Of a DNA stretch of 64,000 nucleotides, positions 25,001 through 35,497 are shown piece by piece. Source of the DNA: Owenia fusiformis (Eukaryota > Annelida > Polychaeta > Sabellida > Oweniidae). The stretch covers positions 55,135,885 through 55,199,884 of the forward strand of contig CAIIXF020000001.1 of assembly GCA_903813345.2 (NCBI GenBank), given 5' to 3'. Made by a program: the position numbers and the translations under genes. The notes beneath the pieces are model-generated. The model was not told the origin of the DNA. It made no database searches and saw only the letters and a list, made by a program, of their open reading frames with translations. Position 1 is the stretch's first letter, and each line of letters opens with the position of its first letter.

Positions 25001-28000
25001 TTGCGATCAGTTCCTGGGATTGTGTTTCGACTGATTGACCAATGTCATCATGGGTGTAGCTTGCAGGCGAGGCAAAATTCGGGAGAAAAATATTGTTTAG
25101 GCATCTTTCATTAATGCGTTGTACAAAATGATGTCACTGTAGTATACTATCATTTTGGCTAGGTTAAATTTTGCATTTGGACTTGCCTTTTTGCCTCTCT
25201 GGCTACACCCTAAAGATATAAGAAATTCCCTTATGCAGTTTATGATTCTATAAGGCAATTTTCTTATTTTGTCAATTGATAAGTAAGTTGTATAACAACC
25301 TCTGATGGGCAGGCATAAATTAACATCATTATATAATGGATAAAATCTGTGAAAAGGTGAAAATTTAGACAAAGTGCAAGAAAGGCATGTTTCACCCCTC
25401 TAACAATGCCAAACAACAAATTGGAATCATCCAAGATACTATTTGGATGACTCCATGCTTAACAAGAGGGGTGTCACGATGCAGAGTTTTTAAAAGCGTA
25501 CCGCATCAACCTCAGCCTGTGTTTGCATTAGACGCCTACTCTGTTGAGCCGGCTGTGGTGGTGGGGGAGCTTCCCCTGACCTACAAACAAAGAGCGCAGA
25601 AACACGATCAGCATAGACAAACATGACTCCATTCTTACCTCCTCAACCTGCGCTTGTGTCTGCTGTAGACGTTTATTTGAAACATCACGCTGAACTGGTG
25701 GTCCTCCTACCCCCTCAGACCTGCAATCAACAGCATTCCAGTTACATATGTATAGTTGCATACTCGTATACTATACCCTAGTAGAGAAACATGGTTGACC
25801 TTGGTCAAGAACAGACTGGACAGAGGGATTTACCAAACTAGCTATTCGCTGGCATTGCAATTGCACTGTTCTACAGCTGGATGACTCTAACTGCAGTTAG
25901 CTTTATTCAAGATGGTTGCCGAAATCCTCTCGTTTTTGACAAACCTCTGATTTCAGCTAAACTAAGCTGAATCTTGATTCTAAAAGTTTCGCCATGCAAA
26001 CTAATGAAAACTATGATTGTAAAAAAACACAAATAAATGCTTGCACAGACACCTGCGATATTAGAGAATTTGAAAGAGAAAGGCTTCACTTATAATGACT
26101 CTAACTGAAGTTGATGATGACAAATTCAGTAAGAGTCATCCTTAGTGAAGCTGAGGATTCAACTTAGTTTAGCTGAAATAAGAGGTTTATCAAAATTGAA
26201 AGAAATTAGGCTACCATCTTGAATGAAGCTGACTGCAGTTAGAGTCATCCAGCTGTGGAACAGTGAATTGAGTGATATTCCATTTGGACTCCACATGTAG
26301 ATTTCATCATGTGCTTGAATATTGTTATATGACTTTTGATTTTTTTAAACGATATCTGAGTTGAGGTCAATGTGTACTTTCTGCCATTTTGACGCAATCC
26401 TCAGATGTTCCTTTTAAAATATGGACTCCTCTTTCCCCACATTGTCTACATCTTTCAGTTTTGCAAAAAGAGTACATAAAAAAAGTGAAAATCAATGTAT
26501 GAAAAATGATCTATGAGGAAACCCAGTGACCTATTTCACTCTTTTCTAAGTACCTTTGTGTGCTCTTTATGCAAAAGAGCGGATATGAAATAAGAAGAAT
26601 TTTTAACCCCCAAATGCTTATTGCATTTACATGAGTTATTTGATGAATTTATGGATACATAACTATATAAATAAGGGTTATGTACTGGGAGGTTTTGGAT
26701 ATGGGGTTTATCCAGAGGGAGATATGCATATCTACCTGAGGGACCGTAGGTACCGAAGGTAGATGTCTATATCTCACGAGGCATGAACCCAATATCCAAA
26801 CCGATCGTACATAACTGCTTTATCCTATACAAAGAAGAGTTTTCAGTGAAATTACCGGAAGCAGGAAGATATGCACCGAAGCGGGAAGATATGCACCGAA
26901 GCGGGAGATATGGCGGGAGATATGGAGGTTCTGGATATGGAAAACTCAAAATCAGGATACGGGATATATCTTACCAACTTATCTCCCTAAAACTCTACTT
27001 GGCATAGGATAAATGGATTTATGCATCTCATTCCAAACAATAAGATTCATAAAAATCATTTTTATCAAAGGTACCAAAAAATATCTTCCTCAATAAATAT
27101 GCCAGGTCATTCAAATCTTCCAAGTTCATGTGCAATATCTCAAATTAAATGGCCCAATGTTGCAAATTGCTTTTTATAACGATTCAATCAATGCTCTATT
27201 CCCACTAAATATAATGTTACAGTTAATACTAAGGATGTTTCATAACCCACCCTCATCCAATCAGATATTAATCCCTAGTTCTCTTTAGCTTCGATATTCT
27301 CACGATTCTAGGACATATTGCAATCAACTCCCCCATAATTGTACTCTAAGACCTTGTCTCACAAACCAGAAAATCAATATAATCCCTTTGAAATACTACC
27401 CCAGTCTCAATTTGAATTCATTTCAACAAAGATTTTCGTCATAGTAACTTTAAACGCTTTACATAATAATCATATAACAATTTGTTCTTCAAATAATCAT
27501 GATTTTGTATTGAAAATCTATGAAAATCAGATATCAGTTCAGATATGGATTCTGAAATAACAAGGGGTGGTAATACTTGGAAAAATCAATAGCCTGATGC
27601 ATTCCCAAGCATAAAGCAAGATTCCTGAATGGCAGATACGGAGCAAACTGTAATATAAAGAAAACTGGGTTAGTTAATACCTCCAATTATCATCTACCAA
27701 AACTATATACAATTCACATGATGACACCGTCATATAAGTACAGTAAAATGCCTGGCTTATTTAGTATACCAAAATCCTAAATGCACATTGAAAATATTTA
27801 ATTCAAAATGAATATAAAAACAATTTCCAATTTCATATTCTACTATATGTTATAAACATGTATAAGGCTTTCTATGAGTGTATTCTACATATGATTGCAC
27901 AGGTAACAATGTACCATCCATATGATATCAGATGCTAACATGCAATATTCTTTTGCAGAATAGAAAATAACCATACTCATTTTTCTTGGCTTAGAATCAA

Positions 28001-31000
28001 CCCACTCCCCCATTTATGACTTACCACAACAAATTAAAATCAGAATAACTCCTTAAGTTACACTTAAACTGATGATTAAAATTTATGATTAAAAATCAGG
28101 TTACAAAAAAGTCTTCATGAAAATGTGGAACATTTATCTCATGACATAACAACTTAAGTAAGCATTGTTCTAGATTTATCATGTTTATTGTTGAAAGTAA
28201 GATTCATTTTCTGGGCTAGCTCAGTAATTAAATATCAAGCCATAATGGCAAGGCAAAATATAACTGATATTATCTTATGACATATCATGAAGATATTTTA
28301 AATACTAACTTAATTATAGCATTTACGACATACACAATAACAAACAGCAAACAGTAATACAAGCTAGACAATTTATGGACAGATGCTACATATATAAACT
28401 CACATCAACTATGAAACATTAAAACAATACAGATAACTATTGTTGATTGAGAATACTATTTCAAATAATTTATTGACTCAACTACATTTATACATTAATA
28501 AGATCAAATAATTTGATGATATTTAATCATTTATTCATTGTATATGACTAGAAAAATGTACATGCAATCTTATCAACATAGAAAACAAGTCTACAACTGT
28601 CATTGCATTCACACTAAAAAGCATAGCTAAGAAGAAAAAAAAACATTCATCAGAAGTAAAATAAGTAGATTTCTCTGGTGGTGCAATTACTTGAACATCT
28701 AGCTAAAAATGTGAGACATGATTATAATACCACATATTTATCAAATGTATGTACATAGGAATGGTTTAAAGGAACAACCCCTTTAAATCGATCTTAAAAT
28801 TACATTGAATTTCAACTGAACTGGATCATCAAGAATTTGATACATACTTTCTTTTTAATTGTAAATATATACTGTATAACAATTTAAAAATATTCCAACA
28901 TGAAGTGTTTTGCTCATATTTTGCAAAAATCTGACAGCTTTTTTTCAATTTAGAACTTGTCATGTCTCATTTTTTAAGATTTATCACATTCAGTCAAGGT
29001 CTATTGATAATGCAAAACCAGAAAGAAATAATCTTGGGGTACTCTAGAATTAGAGCTAAAGGGATTCCTCCTTTTATGGTATCATTTCTGAGGTGATTGG
29101 AAGCACAATACATCACATGCAACTTATATATATAAGGAACCTTGATTCACCCCTCCTTTACAGAATGGACTAGTTTAATCAAGCGATATGGACTATTTGA
29201 CATTGCTAGTTTTTGCCATGGGCTAAGGTTTTATAATAGGATCATACTACTACCCTTTCAGCATAACCTCAACCAATTTTGCATACCAGTCCTTTTAAGT
29301 TCCCGCATAGCATGATACATTCCTCATATATGTCCAAATGTGGTGAAAAAATAAAGTTGATTTTGTTACGGTTTTACTCCCATTTCCCTTAATTAACACC
29401 TTTTGAAAATGATGATTTAGCATCTACTTTAATTTCACAATCAACATATTAACTAACAAAATCTGCATTTATCCCCTCCCCTTACAAAATTTACTTTGGT
29501 TTTCCACAACAATAGACAATGGGATTCCCTTTCCCTCACTTTAAGATAAAATTCTATTTTCTTGTAGATTTTCATGTTCATATTCATATTCATATATTAG
29601 AGGGGTGATGGAATTTTTAGAAAACTTACGCTGGCGGGCCTCCTGGGCCACCCTGAGGCTGTTGTGACCTAAAATAACATGATGCAGAGAATAACAGTAA
29701 AATGTAAGTTATTAATAATTATAATCATTGAATAGAATATTGGAATGTAAAAGTGCCATGCATCTGTAAGGTGCTCAAAATCTAGAAAAAATATCTCAAC
29801 ATCACAAGAGCCTGGTTAATCCCACAATCCCTTGATAGCGCGCTTTTGGTTGTTCATGATATGTATTCATATCAGCGTCAGAACAGAACACTTGTGAGAG
29901 ATACAACTGAGATTAACCACTGAACTGTGAACCGAGATGAAATAAGTGTCAGCAGTGTGTGAATATGTCGTGATCATCCCGGAATTGATCCAGGGACTTA
30001 CTCATCCTCTCCTCCTAGAGGCTGCTTCTCTGGTATCTCTGACCTACAAACACAAAGCAGTTCAGTTATAGATATGAACAAGTATGTCTTGCATCAATAC
30101 TCTGTAGCTACACCCCATTCCCTCTGAAAAATGAACATGAGTGACTGAGCTTGATATAAGAGACAAGTACATTTGATGATTGATTTGTAAGATGTATGCA
30201 GATCAAATGGTCCTTCTCTGGACTATCCTACTGAAGAGTGATAACATTTAATATGAGGTTATTATCACTCAATGTTGTTGTTGAAAGATATTAAATCTGA
30301 ATGCCAACACAACGAGACAACCTTCAAGCATTTGAAGGGAAAGATATATGCAAGTAGAAAGTGCCATTCACTTGCAAGATGATCAATAGTTTTTGCCAAT
30401 GAATGACATATTCTTCAATCCTCTCATTGATCGTTCATTGTTCAATACACTACACATTGTTATGTAGTAGTACTTGTAGTATACAATTAAACAATTACAT
30501 TGATCTCAAGATCCTGCATCAGATGGCTAATATGACCATCTATATTATTTAATGCTATTTCAGAGAATCTGTCAGATTGAATAATTAGAAGAAATCAACT
30601 CTGATCTGGTTATTCCTGCATCAGGGCATTAAACCAATAAATTATGTATAAACAGCTCTATTTTACAAAAATGATCAGGATTTTTTTAGGTATTGCTTGA
30701 GTGCATTTATAACATGCTGAACTCAGTTGAAAATGTTAATACTGCACATGAGTTGAAAATCAATATAACGCACTCAGTTGGGGAATTTGATGATCATCCA
30801 AAAGTATTGGTCAATAACAGGCTATACTGATGGAATATGGAGTTATCTTTCAAAAAGGATTGGTAAAAATGGATCATCTTCATTTGTATGTATTTTTATT
30901 AGAGTGTGTTCCAATATTACCCCTTATATGGTCTGATATTATGAATTGATTCATAATTGTTCCTTATCTTTGAACACCTTACTGCACTGTGGAACTGTAC

Positions 31001-34000
31001 AGTAAGGAAAGTTTATCTTCTAAGTCATACTTCAGAGTTAATGTATTGGTTTTAGAATCAACAAAGCTTTGATTAGAGAGTTATGGCATAAATGATTATC
31101 AGGAAATATTGATCCATGCAATACTGCAATATTGCATTGCAGTATTGGTCTCAATTTTGGAATAACATTGTGAATATATATGTATTGATCTTACCACTGA
31201 TCATATTAATATATTACACTCCAATAACAGACTATTCTCTCTGTTTAAAGAAAGTAAATGAAATACACAGTTGAGCCAAGGGAAAGATCAATACCCGGTG
31301 ATTTCAGCGGGAAGTGGCGTTTCGTTCATTGGATGAGCTGCGCGCGCACGCATAAATGTGATTATCCAATATAATTAGGGGAGGGCTATTTGAAGTAGTT
31401 TTTGGTCTCAGGCGCGACCCAGGGCTGTTGTCTTAAGGACATTTCGTTGAAAATGAGCCATTCGGCTGATAATTGGTAAGAGTTTGCGATCTTATAATGT
31501 ATAACTGTTACTCAGACACATATTTTGACACGATTCTGTTGGAAATAAGCTTTGAACCGAGAGATATTCACGATTGATATGCACATTTTTGATTGTGCCA
31601 TTGCTTTTCTATTGCACAACCCATGTATTGATAGAAGAAACATTAATAATACAGATTGGTTTACCTTCAATACATGGCAGACACTACATATCGGTCTATT
31701 AATACCAGTTTGTGCCTTAAATAGTTTTATATTTCCATCCACGGCCTGGAGCCTGGGTGTGTTTGTCTCTTATGTGTATGCTTGTGCATGGACTTCTAAT
31801 CACTAGCAGAATTTAACATGATGCAAACTCGACATTATAACTCATGCTGTAACATTTTGACTTCGCTGGATAACAATAGGAATTATTTTTCTTGCCAATC
31901 AATCATGAATCACAATCAAAATTTCAGAATGATCAATCAGGCAATGATCCAAATCAAGTTATAACATTATATGATATTCAGCAAGAAGTCCGGTAGAAAT
32001 ACAGAATATTTAAACATCAAAGCTGAAAGTTAAAAGCTAATCTGTCAATTTTCTGTCTGCAAAAGAGCGTCCCAAGAGCGTTTACATTTGACACAATAAC
32101 AGACTGAGGCCTTGAAATCTAGGATTCCCCAGGAAAATATGACGTCATACTAATTAGCATAAATTTTTCCCTATTGGGGTGAGTCGAGCCTTGTTCGAAA
32201 ACACAATCCATAAATACATGCTAATTTCTAAGGAGATAGGAAGTGTATAACGTGTTTATCGATTTTGTTTAAAGATTTAATCAATTATCAAATTGTTTAA
32301 GTGGATAAAGTGGTCACACTTGCTTCAATTCATAGCGAAATCGACGGATAGAAACTGACCGAATTCCCGATATCCTACCCCGTATTACTGTAGGCTATAA
32401 GCACAGTGACCTACAGAGGGCGCTATCACAAACAAGTACTGGACGAACCGATAAATTCCCGGGTATTGTAACGCCCTTGGTTGAGCTTGTCCCATACCCA
32501 AAGAGAAAGCAGTTGAGGTATGAGTACCTCATCAATTTAAAAACCAATCGATGATGTGTCTTTCGAGGTTCAAACCATAAATTTGTTCAAATAAAGACAC
32601 CCTGTTGGTGCTGGGTAAATGTATTACATATTCCTAGACGTGAATTAAAATATACAGCATTTTTTAAATGACTTATGCCTATGCTAGACCAATCATGACC
32701 ATGCATATGACTACCTACATGCAATAGCATGCGAGATGAGGCTAATATTTTCAGATGTGAAGCCAAACCTTTGCAAAGTACAAAGGGTACTTTGATCTAG
32801 TTTTGAATGACCTACAATTAATAACAATCAAGGCTCTGGTTAAGATCTGAAGAGCAGATGTCCAGAATGGCATTATAGATAAGTTGCAATCTTATCTTCC
32901 GTTATCTAATACAAAATGTCTTCAGTCGTCACATTTTGTATCTTGAGAAATATTAATAATTTAAATACCCTATGTTTTAAAATGAAAAGAATTCAGATAT
33001 TTATTTATTTTTCTTTGCATGATCCTGCATCATATATATAGTTACTATGGCCCTTTCACAAGTTTGCCAGTTTTTGCAACTGAACTAGCTGTATTTGTAC
33101 AAATGACTCTAGTTATATATTAAGTAAACATTGAGACATCAATGCTCTTTTATCTATCTTGAAATAAAATTTGTGTGGATGGGACTAAAATTTCAAATCA
33201 AAATTCTTGTATGACATATTATATTGTCACCTAAATTATTTTGTGACGGGAAGTCCTGTCACTCTGGAAATAGCAAAGAGGTTAAAGGTCTGATTGAAAG
33301 TAGATATATAACTGTTCAAGTACAGAAAAGGAAAGGGCGCCAAGGGCGCTTTTGAAATTGAAATTCCCATTGTAACCCATAACAAAAAGCGCCCATATAG
33401 GAAGTAACTCAAAAATCCCAAGGAATTTCATGTATAGGAATTTTTCTTGCCAACAAAACGAAAGTAACATCATATTTTTGCAATAATGATATGTATCATT
33501 ATTGGAGAGAATATGGTAAAGATCGCTAAAATAAAATCTAACTATATTGACAATGACTGAAGAACTCTCCAGCAGAGCCCCTTGAGGTGTAGAAATTGTT
33601 TTCTACGATTATCTTCAATATTTCCCCTATAGACTGTTAGATATTGATCTAAAGTATGCCTTATTCTTTTAATTTGATGACAGATCATCATTTTTCATGT
33701 AAAAGTCGTGTAAAAGTCGTGAAATCTTAAAAAGAAAAGAGAAAGTTCATGACCTTGACGATCGCTACTTAGAAAAAATGTTGAAACAAAACTCTGAAAC
33801 ATAAACATTTCCTTCATCATTTAACATTATGGACTATTTTGAGATAATATTAGTAAAGTATGATATGGGAAGCACCCACTGATAGATATTAATCGGGGGA
33901 TGCGTCGAATTACAAAATGTGTCACGTTTTCTGCATTTTAGTGTAAGTACACTATTATCGCCCACTATATTTCTTTGGAAATTCTTTAATACTCGGTCAT

Positions 34001-35035
34001 TCCTCGATATTTCTTGAGCTCTGTGAAGCGGGATGGGTGCTTATTAGGGTTGGGCCCTTAATATGGCGATTATGGTATTATTTTATTTTAATATATGGTT
34101 TCTTTGACAAAAAGTTATCATGCAATTTACATTTGGTTTGTTTTATCTGAAAGAAAATGAATTAATCGGGGATTAGGTGGAAATTCATATAGATTGAATC
34201 GTTATTTCAAAACGGACCCCAAAATCCATTTAAGAGTGAAAGTTATAAATTATCATGTTGTTTTCAATCATTTGAAAAAAAATTAGGTCAAAGATAACAC
34301 ACAGCTATTTTTAATATAACTTTATCATATACATATAATTTAAGTAGCTGTTTTGATATGACGTAATCTCACAAATAATCTACTTTATGATCACTAAGAC
34401 TGCAGAATTAAATCATGTGTATATAAATGTGTACATGGATCAAGTGGTAGGTTCTCTAAAATTTGTTGAGTTCTGCATTCATAACTGTTCAAATAGGAAA
34501 CAGCAATGAATAAAAGATCAGATGAACAGCTAGAGGTCATATGACTATTTTTACTATTAAAAATAGTCTAAAGCAAATGTTTAGAAATTCCACATACACC
34601 AGGAATGCTGATGATGTAAACAATTTTCTATTTTTCGATGTGACGAGATCTTTCAATAACCATTGTGCACAACACGTCAGGTGACCTTTTCACAGCTCAG
34701 AATAGGCTTGAGTTGAGTCATCATGTGTCAAAAAAAGTATTTTTCGTGAAATAACCAAAATAAAACAAAACTTGTTCCTTGGACTCAGACAATCAAAATA
34801 GAAAATAATGGTAACTATGGTAATATATGTAGATGATTGTGAATTGTGACAATGACTGAAAAATAGGATGATTATTTTCCTCTGAAAAATAAAAATAGCA
34901 GCTGATCTGAAAGTTATAAGAAAATGTTGAATTTAACATTATCGGTATATTTCCCGGAGAAAGTTCACATCTATATATCAAGACGATTTCTTCATGAACA
35001 TATAGTTGGTATTAAAATGTACGAGATACTTACAT
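15815..35035 (-). CDS. VAMP2: Synaptobrevin/VAMP with arrays of duplicated, mutually exclusive exons
   Basis: R-SNARE of synaptic/secretory vesicles, which pairs with syntaxin and SNAP-25 to drive membrane fusion. Exons in transcript order (minus strand): 5' exon ending in the AT of the start codon (35034-35035); cassettes A1 30002-30043 and A2 29630-29668; SNARE N-half, either N1 25639-25720 or N2 25502-25580; invariant exon 23154-23232; SNARE C-half, one of C1 22137-22216, C2 20830-20909 or C3 20163-20242; membrane span, T2 19350-19401 or T1 18876-18927; last exon, tail B 17506-17627 or tail A 15815-16038. One product (exon 1-N1-mid-C1-T2-tail A) is about 172 residues. The landmarks [30 protein letters not shown] and [10 protein letters not shown] identify the family. 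Phases agree at every join. The split initiator codon and the intron positions after the N-half and after the WWKN segment match, to my knowledge, vertebrate VAMP1/2 genes. Unusual: the exon arrays and the long luminal tails. Confidence 0.9.
17506..17627 (-). CDS. VAMP2: VAMP alternative last exon, tail B (Gly/Ala/Pro-rich)
   Basis: The acceptor TTCTGTCTCAG precedes the exon. It reads [19 protein letters not shown] then [16 protein letters not shown] and stops (39 residues plus the junction Val). It lies upstream of tail A in transcript order, so using it requires 3' end formation before tail A or skipping of tail A. Homologous to tail A at VW-L-x-x-KFGGG. Confidence 0.82.
18082..18240. mobile_element. 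MITE with ACTAAGGGTCCCA ends in the VAMP tail intron
   Basis: ACTAAGGGTCCCACGATACA at the left is mirrored by the right end, ATCATGGGACCCTTAGT. About 159 bp, with no ORF. It sits between T1 and tail B. Confidence 0.55.
18876..18927 (-). CDS. VAMP2: VAMP transmembrane exon T1
   Basis: 52 nt, entered in phase 0 and left in phase 1: [17 protein letters not shown] plus G, followed by donor GTAAGT. It is one of two interchangeable exons of identical length encoding the tail-anchor helix. If the donor is not used, the frame stays open to 18646 and adds about 77 residues beginning [11 protein letters not shown]. That would be a possible intron-retention isoform. Confidence 0.85.
19350..19401 (-). 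CDS. VAMP2: VAMP transmembrane exon T2
   Basis: 52 nt with the same phases as T1: [17 protein letters not shown] plus G, donor GTAAGT. It begins MMI like vertebrate VAMP2 (MMI). Reading through the donor gives GK and then TGA, i.e. a conventional short VAMP terminus without a luminal tail. Confidence 0.85.
20163..20242 (-). CDS. VAMP2: VAMP SNARE C-half exon, version C3
   Basis: 80 nt, phase 1 in and phase 0 out: (E)[19 protein letters not shown] then YWWQNCK. The acceptor is TTTTAG; the donor GTGGCA is weaker than those of C1 and C2. It differs from C1/C2 at the GASQF segment (GAKHF) but keeps the juxtamembrane WW pair. It could be a less-used or tissue-restricted exon. Confidence 0.75.
20830..20909 (-). 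CDS. VAMP2: VAMP SNARE C-half exon, version C2
   Basis: 80 nt, same phases as C1 and C3: (D)[19 protein letters not shown] then MWLKNLK, donor GTATAA. It replaces the tandem Trp of C1/C3 by W-L and lacks their Cys. The juxtamembrane Trp pair of VAMP2 is known to influence membrane insertion and triggered fusion, so this version may behave differently (inference). Confidence 0.85.
22137..22216 (-). CDS. VAMP2: VAMP SNARE C-half exon, version C1
   Basis: 80 nt, phase 1 in and phase 0 out: (D)[19 protein letters not shown] then YWWKNCK, donor GTATAT. It is closest to canonical neuronal synaptobrevin and lies nearest the invariant exon. Splicing it together with C2 or C3 would break the frame, because an 80-nt exon is not a multiple of three. 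Confidence 0.88.
23154..23232 (-). CDS. VAMP2: VAMP invariant central SNARE exon
   Basis: 79 nt: [19 protein letters not shown] then SELDDRA plus G, acceptor TTTTTAG, donor GTATGT. It carries the zero-layer Arg (VLDRDQ) that defines R-SNAREs. It is the only exon of the SNARE motif present once, so every isoform shares it. Confidence 0.92.
25052..25210. mobile_element. MITE with GGGTGTAGC ends
   Basis: The left end GGGTGTAGCTTGCAGGCGAG and the right end, ending GGCTACACCC, are inverted relatives. A related end (GGGCGTAGCC...AGGCGAGGCAAA) occurs at 63204. It lies about 290 bp downstream, in transcript sense, of N2 in the VAMP gene. Confidence 0.5.
25502..25580 (-). CDS. VAMP2: VAMP SNARE N-half exon, version N2
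   Basis: 79 nt beginning with the G that can complete the initiator codon: (M)[17 protein letters not shown] then MQTQAEVDA, donor GTACGC. It has the Pro-rich N-terminus typical of synaptobrevins. Phase 2 in and phase 0 out, so it cannot follow N1 in frame. The intron between N1 and N2 is only 58 nt. Confidence 0.87.
25639..25720 (-). CDS. VAMP2: VAMP SNARE N-half exon, version N1
   Basis: 82 nt beginning with G after acceptor TTGCAG: (M)[16 protein letters not shown] then [11 protein letters not shown], donor [15 protein letters not shown] is identical to the vertebrate VAMP motif. Same phases as N2. It can follow exon 1 directly or follow cassettes A1/A2. Confidence 0.87.
25864..26265. mobile_element. 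Foldback transposon, ~50-bp TIRs, 5-bp TSD (AATTG)
   Basis: The ends CACTGTTCTACAGCTGGATG and CATCCAGCTGTGGAACAGTG pair over about 50 bases and are flanked by AATTG on both sides (25859-25863 and 26266-26270). The interior continues as a partial foldback (inverted TCAGCTAAACTAAG region). CAC termini with a 5-bp TSD recall Transib-type elements, but no transposase is present. It starts 144 bp upstream of VAMP exon N1. Confidence 0.7.
26676..26817. mobile_element. Foldback MITE, GGATAT family, copy 3
   Basis: The left arm (GGTTATGTACTGGGAGGTTT, then GGATATGGG) pairs with the right arm (CCCAATATCCAAACCGATCG, then TACATAAC). The core AGATATGCATATCTACC and the GAGGGACC / GGTACC centre resemble copies 1 and 2. 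It is followed at 26858-26935 by short tandem GAAGCGGGAAGATATGCACC repeats. Confidence 0.55.
26858..26935. repeat. Short tandem repeat GAAGC(G/A)GGAAGATATGCACC
   Basis: About two full units of 20 bp, then shortened GCGGGAGATATGG units. It adjoins the GGATAT-family element. Confidence 0.6.
27000..29629. other. VAMP intron between A2 and N1 (upstream part)
   Basis: AT-rich, with no further exon-like block recognised by similarity to the known VAMP exons. Short ORFs here are not supported. Confidence 0.4.
29630..29668 (-). CDS. VAMP2: VAMP N-terminal cassette exon A2
   Basis: 39 nt, symmetric phase 2/2: (M)[13 protein letters not shown], acceptor ATTTTAG, donor GTAAGT. It can be included or skipped without changing the frame. 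It encodes a Gly/Pro-rich segment like the flexible N-terminus of VAMP2. Confidence 0.75.
30002..30043 (-). CDS. VAMP2: VAMP N-terminal cassette exon A1
   Basis: 42 nt, symmetric phase 2/2: (M)[13 protein letters not shown](E), acceptor TTTGTAG, donor GTAAGT. It starts with the same GTCAGA/GTCTGA-type sequence as N1 and N2, so its first G also completes the start codon. It can precede A2, N1 or N2 in frame. Confidence 0.7.
   Translation of the reverse strand, partial: VRDTREAASRRRG
31290..31475. promoter_or_regulatory. CpG-rich patch with CCAAT boxes inside VAMP intron 1
   Basis: A GCGCGCGCACGC block and two CCAAT-type motifs (ATTGG near 31331, CCAAT near 31365) stand out from the AT-rich surroundings. 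A plus-strand ATGAGCCATTCGGCTGATAA at 31452 is followed directly by a GTAAGA donor. It could be an alternative promoter or first exon (possibly for VEPH1) or an enhancer. Unproven. Confidence 0.3.
32140..32147. promoter_or_regulatory. CRE-type palindrome TGACGTCA in VAMP intron 1
   Basis: A perfect 8-bp CREB/ATF consensus. Function not shown; occurrence by chance cannot be excluded. Confidence 0.3.
32150..35033 (-). other. VAMP intron 1, 5' part
   Basis: No exon was recognised. ACAGAGGGCGCTATC at about 32414 partly resembles a CTCF core. Otherwise AT-rich. Confidence 0.4.
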
Positions 35036-35100
35036 GGCTGCAGATTTTCAATAAATATCGATAAAAATTCCTGTAATATTCTTCTTCCAAACAAAAATGG
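35034..35100 (-). other. VAMP2: VAMP first exon (5' UTR ending in AT of the start codon)
   Basis: The minus strand reads CTGCAGCCAT|GTAAGT. The first two bases of the initiator codon (35035-35034) close the exon and the G comes from the next exon. The same GCC context before AT gives an acceptable Kozak match. The 5' end of the exon is not determined; 35100 is only a nominal limit. Confidence 0.65.
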
Positions 35101-35466
35101 CGGATCTGTAATGATGTCATTATCCGGGCACTTTGTAGTTGCTTCAATATTAACCCTTGAACATCCATTCTGATATAAGGTCGCCAAATTTCTGGACTGG
35201 GTGGGACATGCTTCTTTCCTGAGCGTAACTTGTGAAAATTCAACTGTCTCATCAACTTTTACAGAAAAATTTGTTGGCCCATAAAATTTACAATTGACAG
35301 TGTAAAAATAGTTGAGTCAATCATGGTCTACATTATGGTGTTTCAATTCCGTAGTTGAAAGCCCGTGTCAGTACATCTACATCAATAATCTGCAAAAGGC
35401 TAATAAGCCCATTTAAAGCAGATATATAGTTTAACAGTGATAAAATTTGAATAGAATACAATTTAG

Positions 35467-35496
<30 letters not shown>
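35467..35496. repeat. ATC microsatellite
   Basis: A run of about ten ATC units in the spacer upstream of VAMP. Confidence 0.9.
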
Positions 35497-35497
<1 letters not shown>

